Below are positions 8,749 through 18,730 of a stretch of 64,000 nucleotides of DNA, in pieces (position 1 is the stretch's first letter; every line of letters begins with the position of its first letter). Source of the stretch: Aminobacter aminovorans (GTDB lineage Bacteria > Pseudomonadota > Alphaproteobacteria > Rhizobiales > Rhizobiaceae); the NCBI RefSeq assembly GCF_900445235.1, contig NZ_UFSM01000001.1, forward strand, positions 676,501 through 740,500, in the 5' to 3' direction. Below the pieces are notes generated by a model that searched no databases, was not told the DNA's origin, and worked only from the letters and a program-made list of their open reading frames with translations. The position numbers were made by a program, and so were the translations under genes.

Positions 8749-9882
8749 TCATTTATCTCCGAAGGACTCGAAAAAGTCCTTCATGCGCGAGAAGAAGCCG
8801 CTCGACTGCGGCGAATTCTCGGTCGACGACAGCTTCTCGAACTCCTCGAGCAGCTCGCGCTGCCGCCGCGTCAGGTTCTGCGGCGTCTCGACCGCCGTCT
8901 GGATGTAGAGGTCGCCGATCTGCGTCTGGCGCAGCACAGGCATGCCCTTGCCCTTGAGGCGGAACTGGCGGCCATTCTGGGTGCCTTCAGGCACTTTCAC
9001 ACGCGTCTGGGTACCATCGAGCGTCGCCACCTCGAACGAGCCGCCAAGGGCCGCCGTGGTCATCGAGATCGGCACCTTGCAATAGAGGTCGGCGCCGTCG
9101 CGCTGGAAGAACTCGTGCGGCTTGACCGACAGGAAGATGTAAAGGTCGCCCGACGGGCCGCCGCGCAGGCCGGCCTCGCCTTCGTTGGCGAGACGGATGC
9201 GGGTGCCGTCTTCGATACCAGAGGGAATATTGACCGACAGCGAGCGCTCTTCGGTGACGCGGCCTTGGCCGGCACACTTGCCGCACGGGTCCTTGATCGT
9301 CTGGCCGCGGCCCTGGCACTGCGGGCAGGTGCGCTCGATCGAGAAGAAGCCCTGGCTGGCGCGCACCTTGCCGTGGCCCTGGCACATCGAACAGGTCACC
9401 GGCTGGGTGCCGGGCTTGGCGCCCGAACCGGCGCATTCGGTGCACAGGATCGAGGTCGGCACGCGGATCTGCGCGGTCTTGCCGGCAAAGGCCTCCTCGA
9501 GCGAAATTTCCATGTTGTAGCGCAGATCGGCGCCGCGCTCGCGGCCGCCCGAAGAGCGGCGGCGGCCACCGCCCATCATGTCGCCGAAGATGTCCTCGAA
9601 GATATCGGCGAAACCGCCGGCGCCAAAGCCCTGACCGCCGCCATTGCCCATGCCGCCATTCTCGAAGGCGGCGTGGCCGAAGCGGTCATAGGCGGCACGC
9701 TTCTGCGGATCCTTCAGCGTCTCGTAGGCTTCGTTGATTTCCTTGAACTTGTGCTCGCACGCGTCGTCGCCCGGATTGCGGTCGGGGTGGAACTGCATGG
9801 CAAGCTTGCGGAAGGCCGATTTCAGCTCCTTCTCATCGGCGCCCTTCTGGACACCCAGCGTTTCGTAGAAATCAGCTTTCAT
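8749..9882 (-). CDS. dnaJ: Chaperone protein DnaJ
   Basis: A 377-residue Hsp40 co-chaperone that delivers unfolded proteins to DnaK and stimulates its ATPase. The J domain has HPD at 32-34, a Gly/Phe-rich linker spans about 75-110, and the zinc domain carries four CxxCxGxG-type repeats (Cys147/150, 164/167, 186/189, 200/203), followed by the C-terminal substrate domains. The ATG at 9882 has GGGAAG upstream. Unusually it is separated from dnaK by an acyltransferase gene and a terminator, so it probably has its own promoter in 9883-10048. Confidence 0.97.
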   Translation of the reverse strand: MKADFYETLGVQKGADEKELKSAFRKLAMQFHPDRNPGDDACEHKFKEINEAYETLKDPQKRAAYDRFGHAAFENGGMGNGGGQGFGAGGFADIFEDIFGDMMGGGRRRSSGGRERGADLRYNMEISLEEAFAGKTAQIRVPTSILCTECAGSGAKPGTQPVTCSMCQGHGKVRASQGFFSIERTCPQCQGRGQTIKDPCGKCAGQGRVTEERSLSVNIPSGIEDGTRIRLANEGEAGLRGGPSGDLYIFLSVKPHEFFQRDGADLYCKVPISMTTAALGGSFEVATLDGTQTRVKVPEGTQNGRQFRLKGKGMPVLRQTQIGDLYIQTAVETPQNLTRRQRELLEEFEKLSSTENSPQSSGFFSRMKDFFESFGDK

Positions 9883-10048
9883 ATCTTCCCGTCACTGCCT
9901 CGGCGCCATCGGTCGCGTTTGCGCCATCGGTGGTAATAGGCCCCGATTTAGTAAACCATGGGCCGGTATGCCATAGGCCGGTTGGCCGAAGCGGCAGATT
10001 TCGGCAGAAAATCGGCTAATTTTGCAGCCATTGTGGCCCTGGGGCCGC

Positions 10049-11140
10049 TCAGGCGATGCGGCGCCGGGCGACTTTCGGCTTTTCCATCCCCAACCGGGAA
10101 TTGATATAGTGGCTCACCGGCCCCTCAAAGTAGCGGTCCGAGGCCATCGCCACCACCAGCACGGTCACCGCAGGCACCAGCCAGAAGGTGTAGAAGCCGA
10201 GAACATCAAGCGGTTCGACCAGCTTGCGCCACACCAGCGCCAGCAGCAGGGTCTCGATGACGGGATGGATCATGTAGATGCCGAACGAGACACGGCCGAG
10301 CGGATGCAGCGGCTTGAGATAAAGCGCGCCGTCAGGATTGTTTCGCTCGGCAAGAGCGGCAAGGAAAGTCGCGGCTGCCAGCAGCAGCACGATCACATAG
10401 GCGTTCTGCTGCGTCGCCATCGCGGCGATCGCCACGGCAAAAACCAGCCAGCCGGGCAGGTGGCTCGACAGCTTGAGCCTCGAGTTGCGCACGGCCACCG
10501 CCACCATCGCACCGAGGGCGAAATCGGCGAAGGCGCGATAGGCGCCCCAGGTGTTGGCCTCGAGCCAGCTCGGAAACGGGATCCAGCCCAGCATCACCGC
10601 GAATTCCAGCACGGTGACGGCGGAGGCCGCCACCACCGCTAGTCCCCACATGCCATGGCGGCGATAGGCCAGCACGATGACGGGGAGGGCGAGATAGCAG
10701 AACCATTCGGCCGACAGCGTCCAGCTGACATAGTTGAAGGTCAGATTGTCGGTCAGCCCCCAGGCCTGGACCAGCATCAGATTGGCCGGCAGCGCCGTCC
10801 AGGCATAGCGCTCGGGCTGCTGCGACTGCACCAGGCCGAAATGCAATGCCAGCGCAACGACGCAGAAGAACAGCAGCGTGACAAGATAGAGAGGATAGAG
10901 CCGAGCCAGGCGGCGCACGATGAAGCGGCGGAACGAGCCGGGCTCAGACATCAGCGTGTCGGCATATCGCAGCATGATCAGGAAACCGGAGATCATGAAG
11001 AACATCTCCATCAGCGGCATCAGCCGGTAGAGCGCGTTGCTGGCTGCCTCATGCCCGGGCGGCGCATAGCGCAGGAAATGCCACATCATTACGGTCAGGG
11101 CCGCGGCCAGCCGCCAGACTTCGAGTGTCCTGAAGTGCAT
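10049..11140 (-). CDS. Acyltransferase 3 family membrane protein
   Basis: A 363-residue polytopic membrane protein of the acyltransferase-3 (OafA/NodX/ExoZ) family, with about ten hydrophobic helices. The N-terminus RTLEVWRLAAALTVMMWHF carries the conserved helix-1 Arg and His of the family. Members add acetyl or other acyl groups to surface polysaccharides or secondary products. I choose the ATG at 11140 because GGAGGG lies just upstream; the longer frame would begin with GTG at 11155. It lies between dnaK and dnaJ, downstream of the dnaK terminator. No sugar genes are nearby, so the substrate is unknown. Confidence 0.88.
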   Translation of the reverse strand: MHFRTLEVWRLAAALTVMMWHFLRYAPPGHEAASNALYRLMPLMEMFFMISGFLIMLRYADTLMSEPGSFRRFIVRRLARLYPLYLVTLLFFCVVALALHFGLVQSQQPERYAWTALPANLMLVQAWGLTDNLTFNYVSWTLSAEWFCYLALPVIVLAYRRHGMWGLAVVAASAVTVLEFAVMLGWIPFPSWLEANTWGAYRAFADFALGAMVAVAVRNSRLKLSSHLPGWLVFAVAIAAMATQQNAYVIVLLLAAATFLAALAERNNPDGALYLKPLHPLGRVSFGIYMIHPVIETLLLALVWRKLVEPLDVLGFYTFWLVPAVTVLVVAMASDRYFEGPVSHYINSRLGMEKPKVARRRIA

Positions 11141-11257
11141 GCCGCCCTCCACCACCGTGCGGCCGCGGTCAATTGTCAGCCGCGTCCAGCCGCAGCCTGC
11201 CTGTACTTTCTTTCCTTAAGCTTAAATTCCACAAGCCACGGTATTCGGTGAATACGA

Positions 11258-11283
11258 AAAGCCCGGCGCGATGGCCGGGCTTT
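11258..11283 (-). terminator. Intrinsic terminator of dnaK
   Basis: A 10-bp stem AAAGCCCGGC/GCCGGGCTTT around a 6-base loop, followed by TTCG on the minus strand. It lies 25 bp past the dnaK stop and would separate dnaK transcription from the acyltransferase and dnaJ. Confidence 0.85.
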
Positions 11284-11307
11284 CCGATAGACTGGATGTC
11301 GAACCGA

Positions 11308-13224
<1,917 letters not shown>

Positions 13225-13346
13225 TTTACTACTTCTCTCCGCTAAGCAGGCTCTCTGGACCCATGAAGGCGTTCCGACGAAAGCCCCTGTTCACTCGAAT
13301 TGCCGCTCCGGACACCGGTTTTCCGGGCCGAAGCGGTGTTGCGGCG

Positions 13347-13376
13347 TATATAAGAACAGGCTCCTGACAGCGCAAG
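13347..13376 (-). promoter_or_regulatory. Putative RpoH (sigma-32) promoter of dnaK
   Basis: On the minus strand CTTGCG (13376-13371) is followed after 16 bases by CTTATATA (13354-13347), close to the alphaproteobacterial RpoH pattern of CTTG and a CNNTATNT-type -10 box. It implies a leader of about 115 bases. No CIRCE element is visible in 13225-13438. Confidence 0.6.
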
Positions 13377-13438
13377 CGTTCTGCAACTTTCCGTGCAGGG
13401 GACTCGGCAAAAGCCTGTGGCACGCTCATATTTGAGGC

Positions 13439-14551
13439 ATGAGCGAGCTACAATCCATCAACCTTTTCGAACACCGGCGCAACCGCGCACTGAACATGGC
13501 GCAGACATGGCTGCTCGGCGCCGGCAGCCTGCTCTTGCTGGGCGTCACCGCCTGGGCCTTCGCCGGCAGCACCGGCATTCTCTATGCCCTTGTCTTTGGT
13601 GCACTTTCCATGTGGGCGGTGCGGCGCATCAGCCCGCAAATGGTGCTATCCATGTACAAGGCGCGGCAGGTCACCCCAACCGATTTCCCCGCCGGCTTCC
13701 GCATCGTCGAGGAGCTCGCCCGCCGCGCCGAGCTGCCTGCGGTGCCAAAACTCTATGTCATCCCCTCAAAGATGATGAACGCATTCGCCGTCGGCCGCCG
13801 CGACGATGCGGCCATCGCCGTCACCGACGCGCTGGCCCGCAACCTGACCCCGCGTGAACTGGCCGGCGTGCTGGCGCATGAGATCAGCCACATCGCCCAT
13901 GAGGACGTCAAGGTCATGGCTTTCGCCGACATGGTGTCGCGCTTCACGTCGTTCATGTCGACGGTCGGCCTGGTGTCGCTGTTCCTCAACCTGTTCGGCT
14001 TTGCCGGCGGCTTCGGCACCCAGGTGCCGTGGCTGGCGGTACTGGTGCTGCTTGCCGCACCCACCGTCGGCGGCCTGCTGCAGATGGCGCTGTCGCGCAC
14101 CCGCGAGTTCGACGCCGATCTGGGTGCCGCCATCCTCACTGGCGACCCCGACGGCCTCGCCTCGGCCCTGACCAAGCTCGAACGCGCCCAGGGCAAGGTG
14201 TGGGAAAACATCCTGCTGCCCGGCGGCCGCATCCCCGATCCCTCGGTGCTGCGCACCCATCCGCTCACCGCCGACCGCGTCGCCCGGCTCAAGGCACTGA
14301 AGACCGCCGAAGCCGCGGAGCCGATCCTCGCAACCGACAGTGCGCCGCTGCCGCATGTCCCGCGCCCGTCGATGATCCCCAAGATCCGGGCCCATCCCGG
14401 CACCTACCTGCAGCAAGGCGTGCGCGGCCTCATCAACGCCGCCAACACCGACTTCGCCGACGATTCCCGCCCCGCCTGCGACGCCTCGCTCAACCCACCC
14501 GACCCCGGCCGCCCCCGCCTCCGCATCACGCGCGGCGGCGTGTGGTGGTGA
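13439..14551 (+). CDS. M48 family membrane zinc metalloprotease (HtpX-like)
   Basis: A 370-residue integral membrane peptidase. Two hydrophobic helices at about 22-62 precede the catalytic HEISH at 147-151; the third zinc ligand is Glu223 in REFDAD, and another hydrophobic pair lies at 175-212. HtpX-type proteases degrade damaged membrane proteins with the active site on the cytosolic side. It is divergent from dnaK, consistent with a stress role, and GAGG precedes the ATG. The Pro/Arg-rich C-terminal 80 residues are longer than in classic HtpX (about 290 residues), so I do not use that name. Confidence 0.88.
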   Translation: MSELQSINLFEHRRNRALNMAQTWLLGAGSLLLLGVTAWAFAGSTGILYALVFGALSMWAVRRISPQMVLSMYKARQVTPTDFPAGFRIVEELARRAELPAVPKLYVIPSKMMNAFAVGRRDDAAIAVTDALARNLTPRELAGVLAHEISHIAHEDVKVMAFADMVSRFTSFMSTVGLVSLFLNLFGFAGGFGTQVPWLAVLVLLAAPTVGGLLQMALSRTREFDADLGAAILTGDPDGLASALTKLERAQGKVWENILLPGGRIPDPSVLRTHPLTADRVARLKALKTAEAAEPILATDSAPLPHVPRPSMIPKIRAHPGTYLQQGVRGLINAANTDFADDSRPACDASLNPPDPGRPRLRITRGGVWW

Positions 14552-14654
14552 CTTTTTTGCTGTGGGCGTGCAGAGGCTGTTTTCGGCGCCGCAGCCAAGC
14601 CACAAAAGCCGCAATGTAGCAGGATGAGCACCGCCGGCGGAGCGACTGATCTGC

Positions 14655-14700
14655 ATCCTTGTGGGGGAGATGGCCGGTAGCCCAGAGGGGGTGCGAAGGA
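14655..14700. repeat. Degenerate rhizobial intergenic palindrome
   Basis: The segment with GTGGGGGAGATGGCCGG followed by CCCAGAGGGGGT resembles an abundant Mesorhizobium intergenic element in which GGGGGAGATGTCCGG and GGACAGAGGGGG flank a small palindrome. This copy has several substitutions. It lies between two convergent genes; nothing else is seen in 14552-14818. Confidence 0.4.
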
Positions 14701-14818
14701 TCGTGGCGCTGGAGGTTGGCTTCATAAGACACCGCCAAACCCGCCGCGTCTCTTGCATCTGCGCTCACGCGGGATGAAGCGCGCTAGATCCCACAAAGAC
14801 GTAAGAAAATGGCGCGCC

Positions 14819-15517
14819 CTACCTCCGCCCTTTCGCTGCAGTCGGTCCACCGCTGGCGGCCACCCAGACGACGTGGCGGGCGCCGCTGCCTTTGGTGCTG
14901 GCGCGGACCTTGACCTCGTCGGTGACGAAGCCGCTTTCATGCAGGCGCCGGGAGAACGACTTGTCGGGGCCTTGCGACCAGACCGTCAGCACGCCGCCCG
15001 GCTTCAGAGCGGCCTTCGCGGCATATAGGCCGGCATAGTTGTAGAGGCTGTCATTGGCCTCGCGCGACAGTCCCTCGGGACCATTGTCGACGTCGAGCAG
15101 GATGGCGTCATAGGCCCCGGTGCCGTCGCGGATCAGACGACCGACATCGCCCTCCACCACCTCGACACGCGGATCGTCGAGACAGCCGGCGAAGAGTTCG
15201 GCCATCGGCCCGCGCGCCCAGGCGATGACTTCGGGCACCAGTTCGGCAACGACGATGCGGGCATCCTTGCCGAGCAGGGCAAGGGTTGCGCGCAGGGTAA
15301 AACCCATGCCGAGGCCGCCAATCAGGATCTTCGGTTTGGAACGACCCTTGATGCGGTCGCAGGCGAGCTTCGCCAGCGCCTCCTCGGAGCCGCTCAGCCG
15401 GCTGTTCATCAGCTCGTTGCTGCCGAGCATGATCGAGAATTCGGTGCCGCGCTGCTTGAGCCGCAGTTGTCCGCCACCGGGGATCTTCGCCGTGTCGAGC
15501 ACTAGCCAGGGAATCAT
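14819..15517 (-). CDS. Spermidine-synthase-like SAM methyltransferase fold protein
   Basis: A 232-residue protein with the Rossmann fold of spermidine synthases and related methyltransferases. The SAM loop IGGLGMGF is at 66-73, VVAELVPEV supplies the ribose-binding acidic residue, and LLDVDNGPEGL matches the active-site region. The N-terminal tetramerisation domain of true spermidine synthases is short here, and the aminopropyl-transfer Asp pair cannot be confirmed. It may be an orphan methyltransferase of the speE-like group. The gene stands alone, convergent with the M48 protease. Confidence 0.75.
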   Translation of the reverse strand: MIPWLVLDTAKIPGGGQLRLKQRGTEFSIMLGSNELMNSRLSGSEEALAKLACDRIKGRSKPKILIGGLGMGFTLRATLALLGKDARIVVAELVPEVIAWARGPMAELFAGCLDDPRVEVVEGDVGRLIRDGTGAYDAILLDVDNGPEGLSREANDSLYNYAGLYAAKAALKPGGVLTVWSQGPDKSFSRRLHESGFVTDEVKVRASTKGSGARHVVWVAASGGPTAAKGRR

Positions 15518-15615
15518 CGCCGCGCGCCTTCATTGTCCAATTTCATGCGGCGCTCCCTAGCACAGCACGGCGCGAACGGCAGCCTGTGGCGATGCCGGCA
15601 CAAAGGCCTGGAAGC

Positions 15616-16602
15616 CTAGACTGCCTCCCAGCCGTCATGGTCGCCGGCGCGGAAGATGGCGTCTATGACCTTCTGGTTGAGCACCGACTGCTCAAGCGAG
15701 AAAACATGATCCTTGCCGCCCTGAGCTGCGCGAACGAAGGTCTCGACCTGCAGCCTATACTGCTGAGCGCCGGGGAAGCGGAACACCGTCGCCTCGTTGT
15801 GGCCGGCGTTGTGCAGCTCGACTCGGTGGTGGTCGTAGAGCCCGGCATTGAACGGTGAATGGATCTCGATGAAGCCCTTGTCGCCGTGAAAGACCATCAG
15901 CTGGCGGTTGGCGAGTTGGGTCGAGAGATAGAAAGACAGCTCGAAATCGCCGAAATCGGCGCGGACACTGGAATAGATGTCGGTGCCGAATTTCGGATCG
16001 CGCTCGATGCTCGCCTGTACCCGCACTGGCTCCTTGCCGGTCGAAAACCGCGTCGTGACCGTCGGATAGACGCCGATGTCGGGCAGGGCGCCGCCACCGA
16101 GATCGAGCTGATTGCGCATATTGTTGGGGTCGACGTTGTAATAGGAAAACGCGCCCTGGACGTGCTTGAGCTTGCCGATGGCACCGGCTGCGATCAGGTC
16201 GCGCACCTTAAGCCATTGCGGGTGATAGGTGACCATGAAAGCTTCGGAGACGACGACCTTGTTGCGGTCGCGGATGGCGATCAGCGGCGCAATGTCCTGG
16301 GCTTTCAGCGCCAATGGCTTTTCGACCAGCACGTGCTTGCCGGCCTCGGCGGCTTTTGCAGCCCATTCTAGATGCTGCGAAGTCGGCAGCGGGATGTAAA
16401 CGCCGTCGACGGTGTCGGAGGTGAGCAACTCGTCATAAGAGCCGAAGGCATGCGCGGCACCAAAGCGGTCGGCCAGCGCTCGGGCCTTGCCGACGTCGCG
16501 GCTGGCAACTGCTGCCAAAACGCCATTGTCGGAATCGGCGATCGCCGGAAGCAGCTGGTCGCGGCCGATCTTGGCTGTCGAAAGTACGCCCCACCGAAAC
16601 AT
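15616..16602 (-). CDS. Gfo/Idh/MocA family NAD(P)-dependent oxidoreductase
   Basis: A 328-residue dehydrogenase with an N-terminal Rossmann domain ([20 protein letters not shown]) and the family motif [10 protein letters not shown] containing the catalytic Lys of EKP. The C-terminal domain includes [12 protein letters not shown]. Members oxidise sugars, inositols or trans-dihydrodiols. The reading frame is open to 16758, but the ATG at 16602 has GCGGAGG upstream and gives the normal family N-terminus. Substrate cannot be inferred; neighbouring genes give no pathway hint. Confidence 0.9.
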   Translation of the reverse strand: MFRWGVLSTAKIGRDQLLPAIADSDNGVLAAVASRDVGKARALADRFGAAHAFGSYDELLTSDTVDGVYIPLPTSQHLEWAAKAAEAGKHVLVEKPLALKAQDIAPLIAIRDRNKVVVSEAFMVTYHPQWLKVRDLIAAGAIGKLKHVQGAFSYYNVDPNNMRNQLDLGGGALPDIGVYPTVTTRFSTGKEPVRVQASIERDPKFGTDIYSSVRADFGDFELSFYLSTQLANRQLMVFHGDKGFIEIHSPFNAGLYDHHRVELHNAGHNEATVFRFPGAQQYRLQVETFVRAAQGGKDHVFSLEQSVLNQKVIDAIFRAGDHDGWEAV

Positions 16603-16690
16603 CTGGCCTCCGCAAAAGGAAAAAGCTGGCCCATCCGGCCGCTTCAGGAGATTGGCGGAAGCGGCCGCCAAATGCCAGAGCCTATCTGGT

Positions 16691-17269
16691 TCAGCCGCGC
16701 CGACCGCTGAATTCCATGTCGAAGGCAACAATGTTGGAATAGATCGGCGTGCCGACATCCATCTGGTAACGCGAGCGGAGTAGCTGGCCGCTGACCCTGA
16801 AGCGAATCTGCCCGCCTTTCAGGCCCTGCAGCTCGGCGGTGAACTTTTCAGTGTTGGTGTGGCCGCGAGCCGTCAGTTGGCCGGTGATGATGGCTGAATT
16901 GTCGCCGGTGCGCTGGACACTGGTCGAACGGAAGGTGATCTGGCGCGAATTGGCGACGTCGAAGACCGCGTCCGACTTCAGGAAGGCATCGATGCGGCCC
17001 TGGCCGGTGCCGACGCTGTCGGGAAAGATGGTGATGTCGACTTTCGAGCGCGCGATGTCACCGCCGTCGATGCGGATCGTGCCCTTGAACTGGCCGAAAG
17101 CGCCGGCAAGCCCGCCGCCGCCAATCTTGCCGATGGCAAATCGGATGCTCGAACCGTTGCTGGAAATCGAATAACGCCCGGCCGCATCGGACAGCGCCAC
17201 CGCCGAGGCAGTGTCGCCGAGAAGACCGACCGCAATGAGGGTGGCTGCGCCCAGAACACGCAAGGACAT
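16691..17269 (-). CDS. YceI family periplasmic protein
   Basis: A 192-residue YceI-like protein, a lipocalin-like barrel that in relatives binds isoprenoid lipids. Residues 1-24 form a signal peptide ([18 protein letters not shown], then ASA). [18 protein letters not shown] and the repeated beta-strand segments are characteristic. It lies behind a cytochrome b561 gene, a common pairing. Its ribosome site and start lie in the first unit of a 44-bp tandem duplication; the upstream unit carries a second ATG (17313) that is out of frame. Confidence 0.88.
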   Translation of the reverse strand: MSLRVLGAATLIAVGLLGDTASAVALSDAAGRYSISSNGSSIRFAIGKIGGGGLAGAFGQFKGTIRIDGGDIARSKVDITIFPDSVGTGQGRIDAFLKSDAVFDVANSRQITFRSTSVQRTGDNSAIITGQLTARGHTNTEKFTAELQGLKGGQIRFRVSGQLLRSRYQMDVGTPIYSNIVAFDMEFSGRRG

Positions 17270-17338
17270 TTCATCATACTCCCTGATGGCAAGGCCAGAA
17301 CACGCAAGGACATTTCATCATACTCCCTGATGGCAAGG
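17251..17338. repeat. 44-bp tandem duplication over the yceI start
   Basis: The 44 bases at 17251-17294 recur exactly at 17295-17338. Each unit contains GGGAG and an ATG followed by TCCTTGCGTGTTCTGG on the minus strand. The upstream ATG at 17313 is shifted by 44 bases, so it opens a different frame that ends at 16978. Confidence 0.95.
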
Positions 17339-17382
17339 CCCATCCGGGCCATGCACGGAGACAAACGAACGGGTGGTAGCTG

Positions 17383-17961
17383 CTATTCCGGCTTTCGTGC
17401 GCGGCTGGCGAAAAAGGGCGAGATCATCCGGACCAATACGACATCGCGCAGCCAGAAATGATGCCGGAGAGCCGCCAGAATGTGCAGCAAGACCAGCGCG
17501 CCGCCGGCATAAGCAAGCCATCTGTGGCCGAAGATCCAGAAATTCTCGGCCTGCTCGGAAACCTGAAACGGCAGATGCGGCAGGACGAAAAGGTTGAACG
17601 GCACCGACGGGATTTCTAGCACCGATACCGACACCAGCACCCAGCCGGACAGCGGCACGACGAGCTGAGCGGCATAAAGCAGGAGATGGACGATGGGTGC
17701 TGCCTTGCGCTCCAGCGGATCGACTTCGTCGGGCAGCTCGGGGCTTTTGCTGCCCAACCACCAGCCGATACGGACCAGCACCAGCCCGAGCAGCAGGAAG
17801 CCGAAGGATTTGTGCAGCTGGATCAGTTCGAAGGCTGTGCGCTGGCTGGCGATGCGAACCATGACCAGCCCAAGCGCGAACTGGCCGATGAAGAGAGCCG
17901 CAATCAGCCAGTGCAGGACGATCGCGGCCCAGCCGTAGCGGGTATCGGTGTTGCGCAGCAT
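17383..17961 (-). CDS. Cytochrome b561 family protein
   Basis: A 192-residue four-helix diheme cytochrome of the bacterial b561 group. Candidate heme ligands are His17 (IVLHWLIAAL), His50 (IQLHKSFG), His145 (FGHRWLAYAG) and His159 (VLLHILAALRHH). Such proteins pass electrons from quinol at the inner membrane. The ATG at 17961 follows CGGAGG; the longer open frame to 18348 overlaps the neighbouring gene antisense-free but lacks family similarity. It is followed by yceI on the same strand. Confidence 0.9.
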   Translation of the reverse strand: MLRNTDTRYGWAAIVLHWLIAALFIGQFALGLVMVRIASQRTAFELIQLHKSFGFLLLGLVLVRIGWWLGSKSPELPDEVDPLERKAAPIVHLLLYAAQLVVPLSGWVLVSVSVLEIPSVPFNLFVLPHLPFQVSEQAENFWIFGHRWLAYAGGALVLLHILAALRHHFWLRDVVLVRMISPFFASRARKPE

Positions 17962-18019
17962 CGACGGCACCTCCGTCGGACCAACGAATCTGGAGCGGAG
18001 TTCGTCCCGGAACAGGGGC

Positions 18020-18619
18020 CTACCAGTCGAAGACGGTGACCTCCGGCCACATCGCCCTGGCGCGCCGGCCCTTGGCTTCATGGGTTGCGCGGTTGTCGTT
18101 GCGGTGGTTGGGCGTGATCCGGAAGGCAAAAATGTCGTCGAGACCGAACGGCGCCCAGACCTGCGGCGCGCCGTCGGCAAGTGCGAGGCCGACGGCGTGG
18201 GTGCGCGAGGCAAAGTGTTCGAGCGACTGGGCGCTGGATTCCAGCGGGGCGCGCGGCGAGCCGAAATGATTCTCGAACCAGAGATGGACGCGGGCCTGAT
18301 TGCGTATCTCGACCGGCAGCGGCAGATGCGCAAAAGCCTCGGCGCCACGGCGGATGATTACGTCCTCGGCCTCCCAGGAGAGGTCCGCGCCATCGAAATA
18401 GAACAGGTCGACATCCTTGATGCCATAGCCGGCGGGACGGCCGGTCAGATGGTTCCAGACGCTGTTGTAGAGCGCGCCGGAAACCAGCATCCACTGCGGC
18501 AGGCCGAGCTGCTCGGCAGCCGCAAGCGCCGGGCGGACAATCGGGCCGGCAAGAAGGATGTCGAGCAGGACCTGCCGCTGATCTTCAAACGGCAGGCCCT
18601 TGTATCGAAGATGCTTCAT
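18020..18619 (-). CDS. Nucleotidyltransferase-like protein (DUF925 type)
   Basis: A 199-residue protein resembling the DUF925 nucleotidyltransferase-like family. MLVSGALYNSVWNHLTG is followed by GIKDVDLFYFDGADLSWEAED, whose DVDLFYFD could be a divergent D-x-D metal site, and by VHLWFENHFG. The reaction and substrate are unknown. The start at 18619 gives the family N-terminus; the frame is open to 18724. It lies between pheT and cytochrome b561 on the minus strand with no close coupling. Confidence 0.75.
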   Translation of the reverse strand: MKHLRYKGLPFEDQRQVLLDILLAGPIVRPALAAAEQLGLPQWMLVSGALYNSVWNHLTGRPAGYGIKDVDLFYFDGADLSWEAEDVIIRRGAEAFAHLPLPVEIRNQARVHLWFENHFGSPRAPLESSAQSLEHFASRTHAVGLALADGAPQVWAPFGLDDIFAFRITPNHRNDNRATHEAKGRRARAMWPEVTVFDW

Positions 18620-18730
18620 GCCGCACCCCGAAGATGGTAGCGGACGCCCGAAAAATCCGGGCTGCCGCTCCACCTGTTTGCTTGCCGCATTTGTGCGCCG
18701 CCAAGTAACCTCACTTGGCTGCAAAATGCT

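Noticed and set aside
8695..9936. A 413-codon plus-strand frame opposite dnaJ
   Set aside because: Antisense shadow of dnaJ with low-complexity A/R/G/H sequence.
17251..17338. CRISPR-like repeats near yceI
   Set aside because: Only two directly adjacent copies without spacers; it is a simple tandem duplication.
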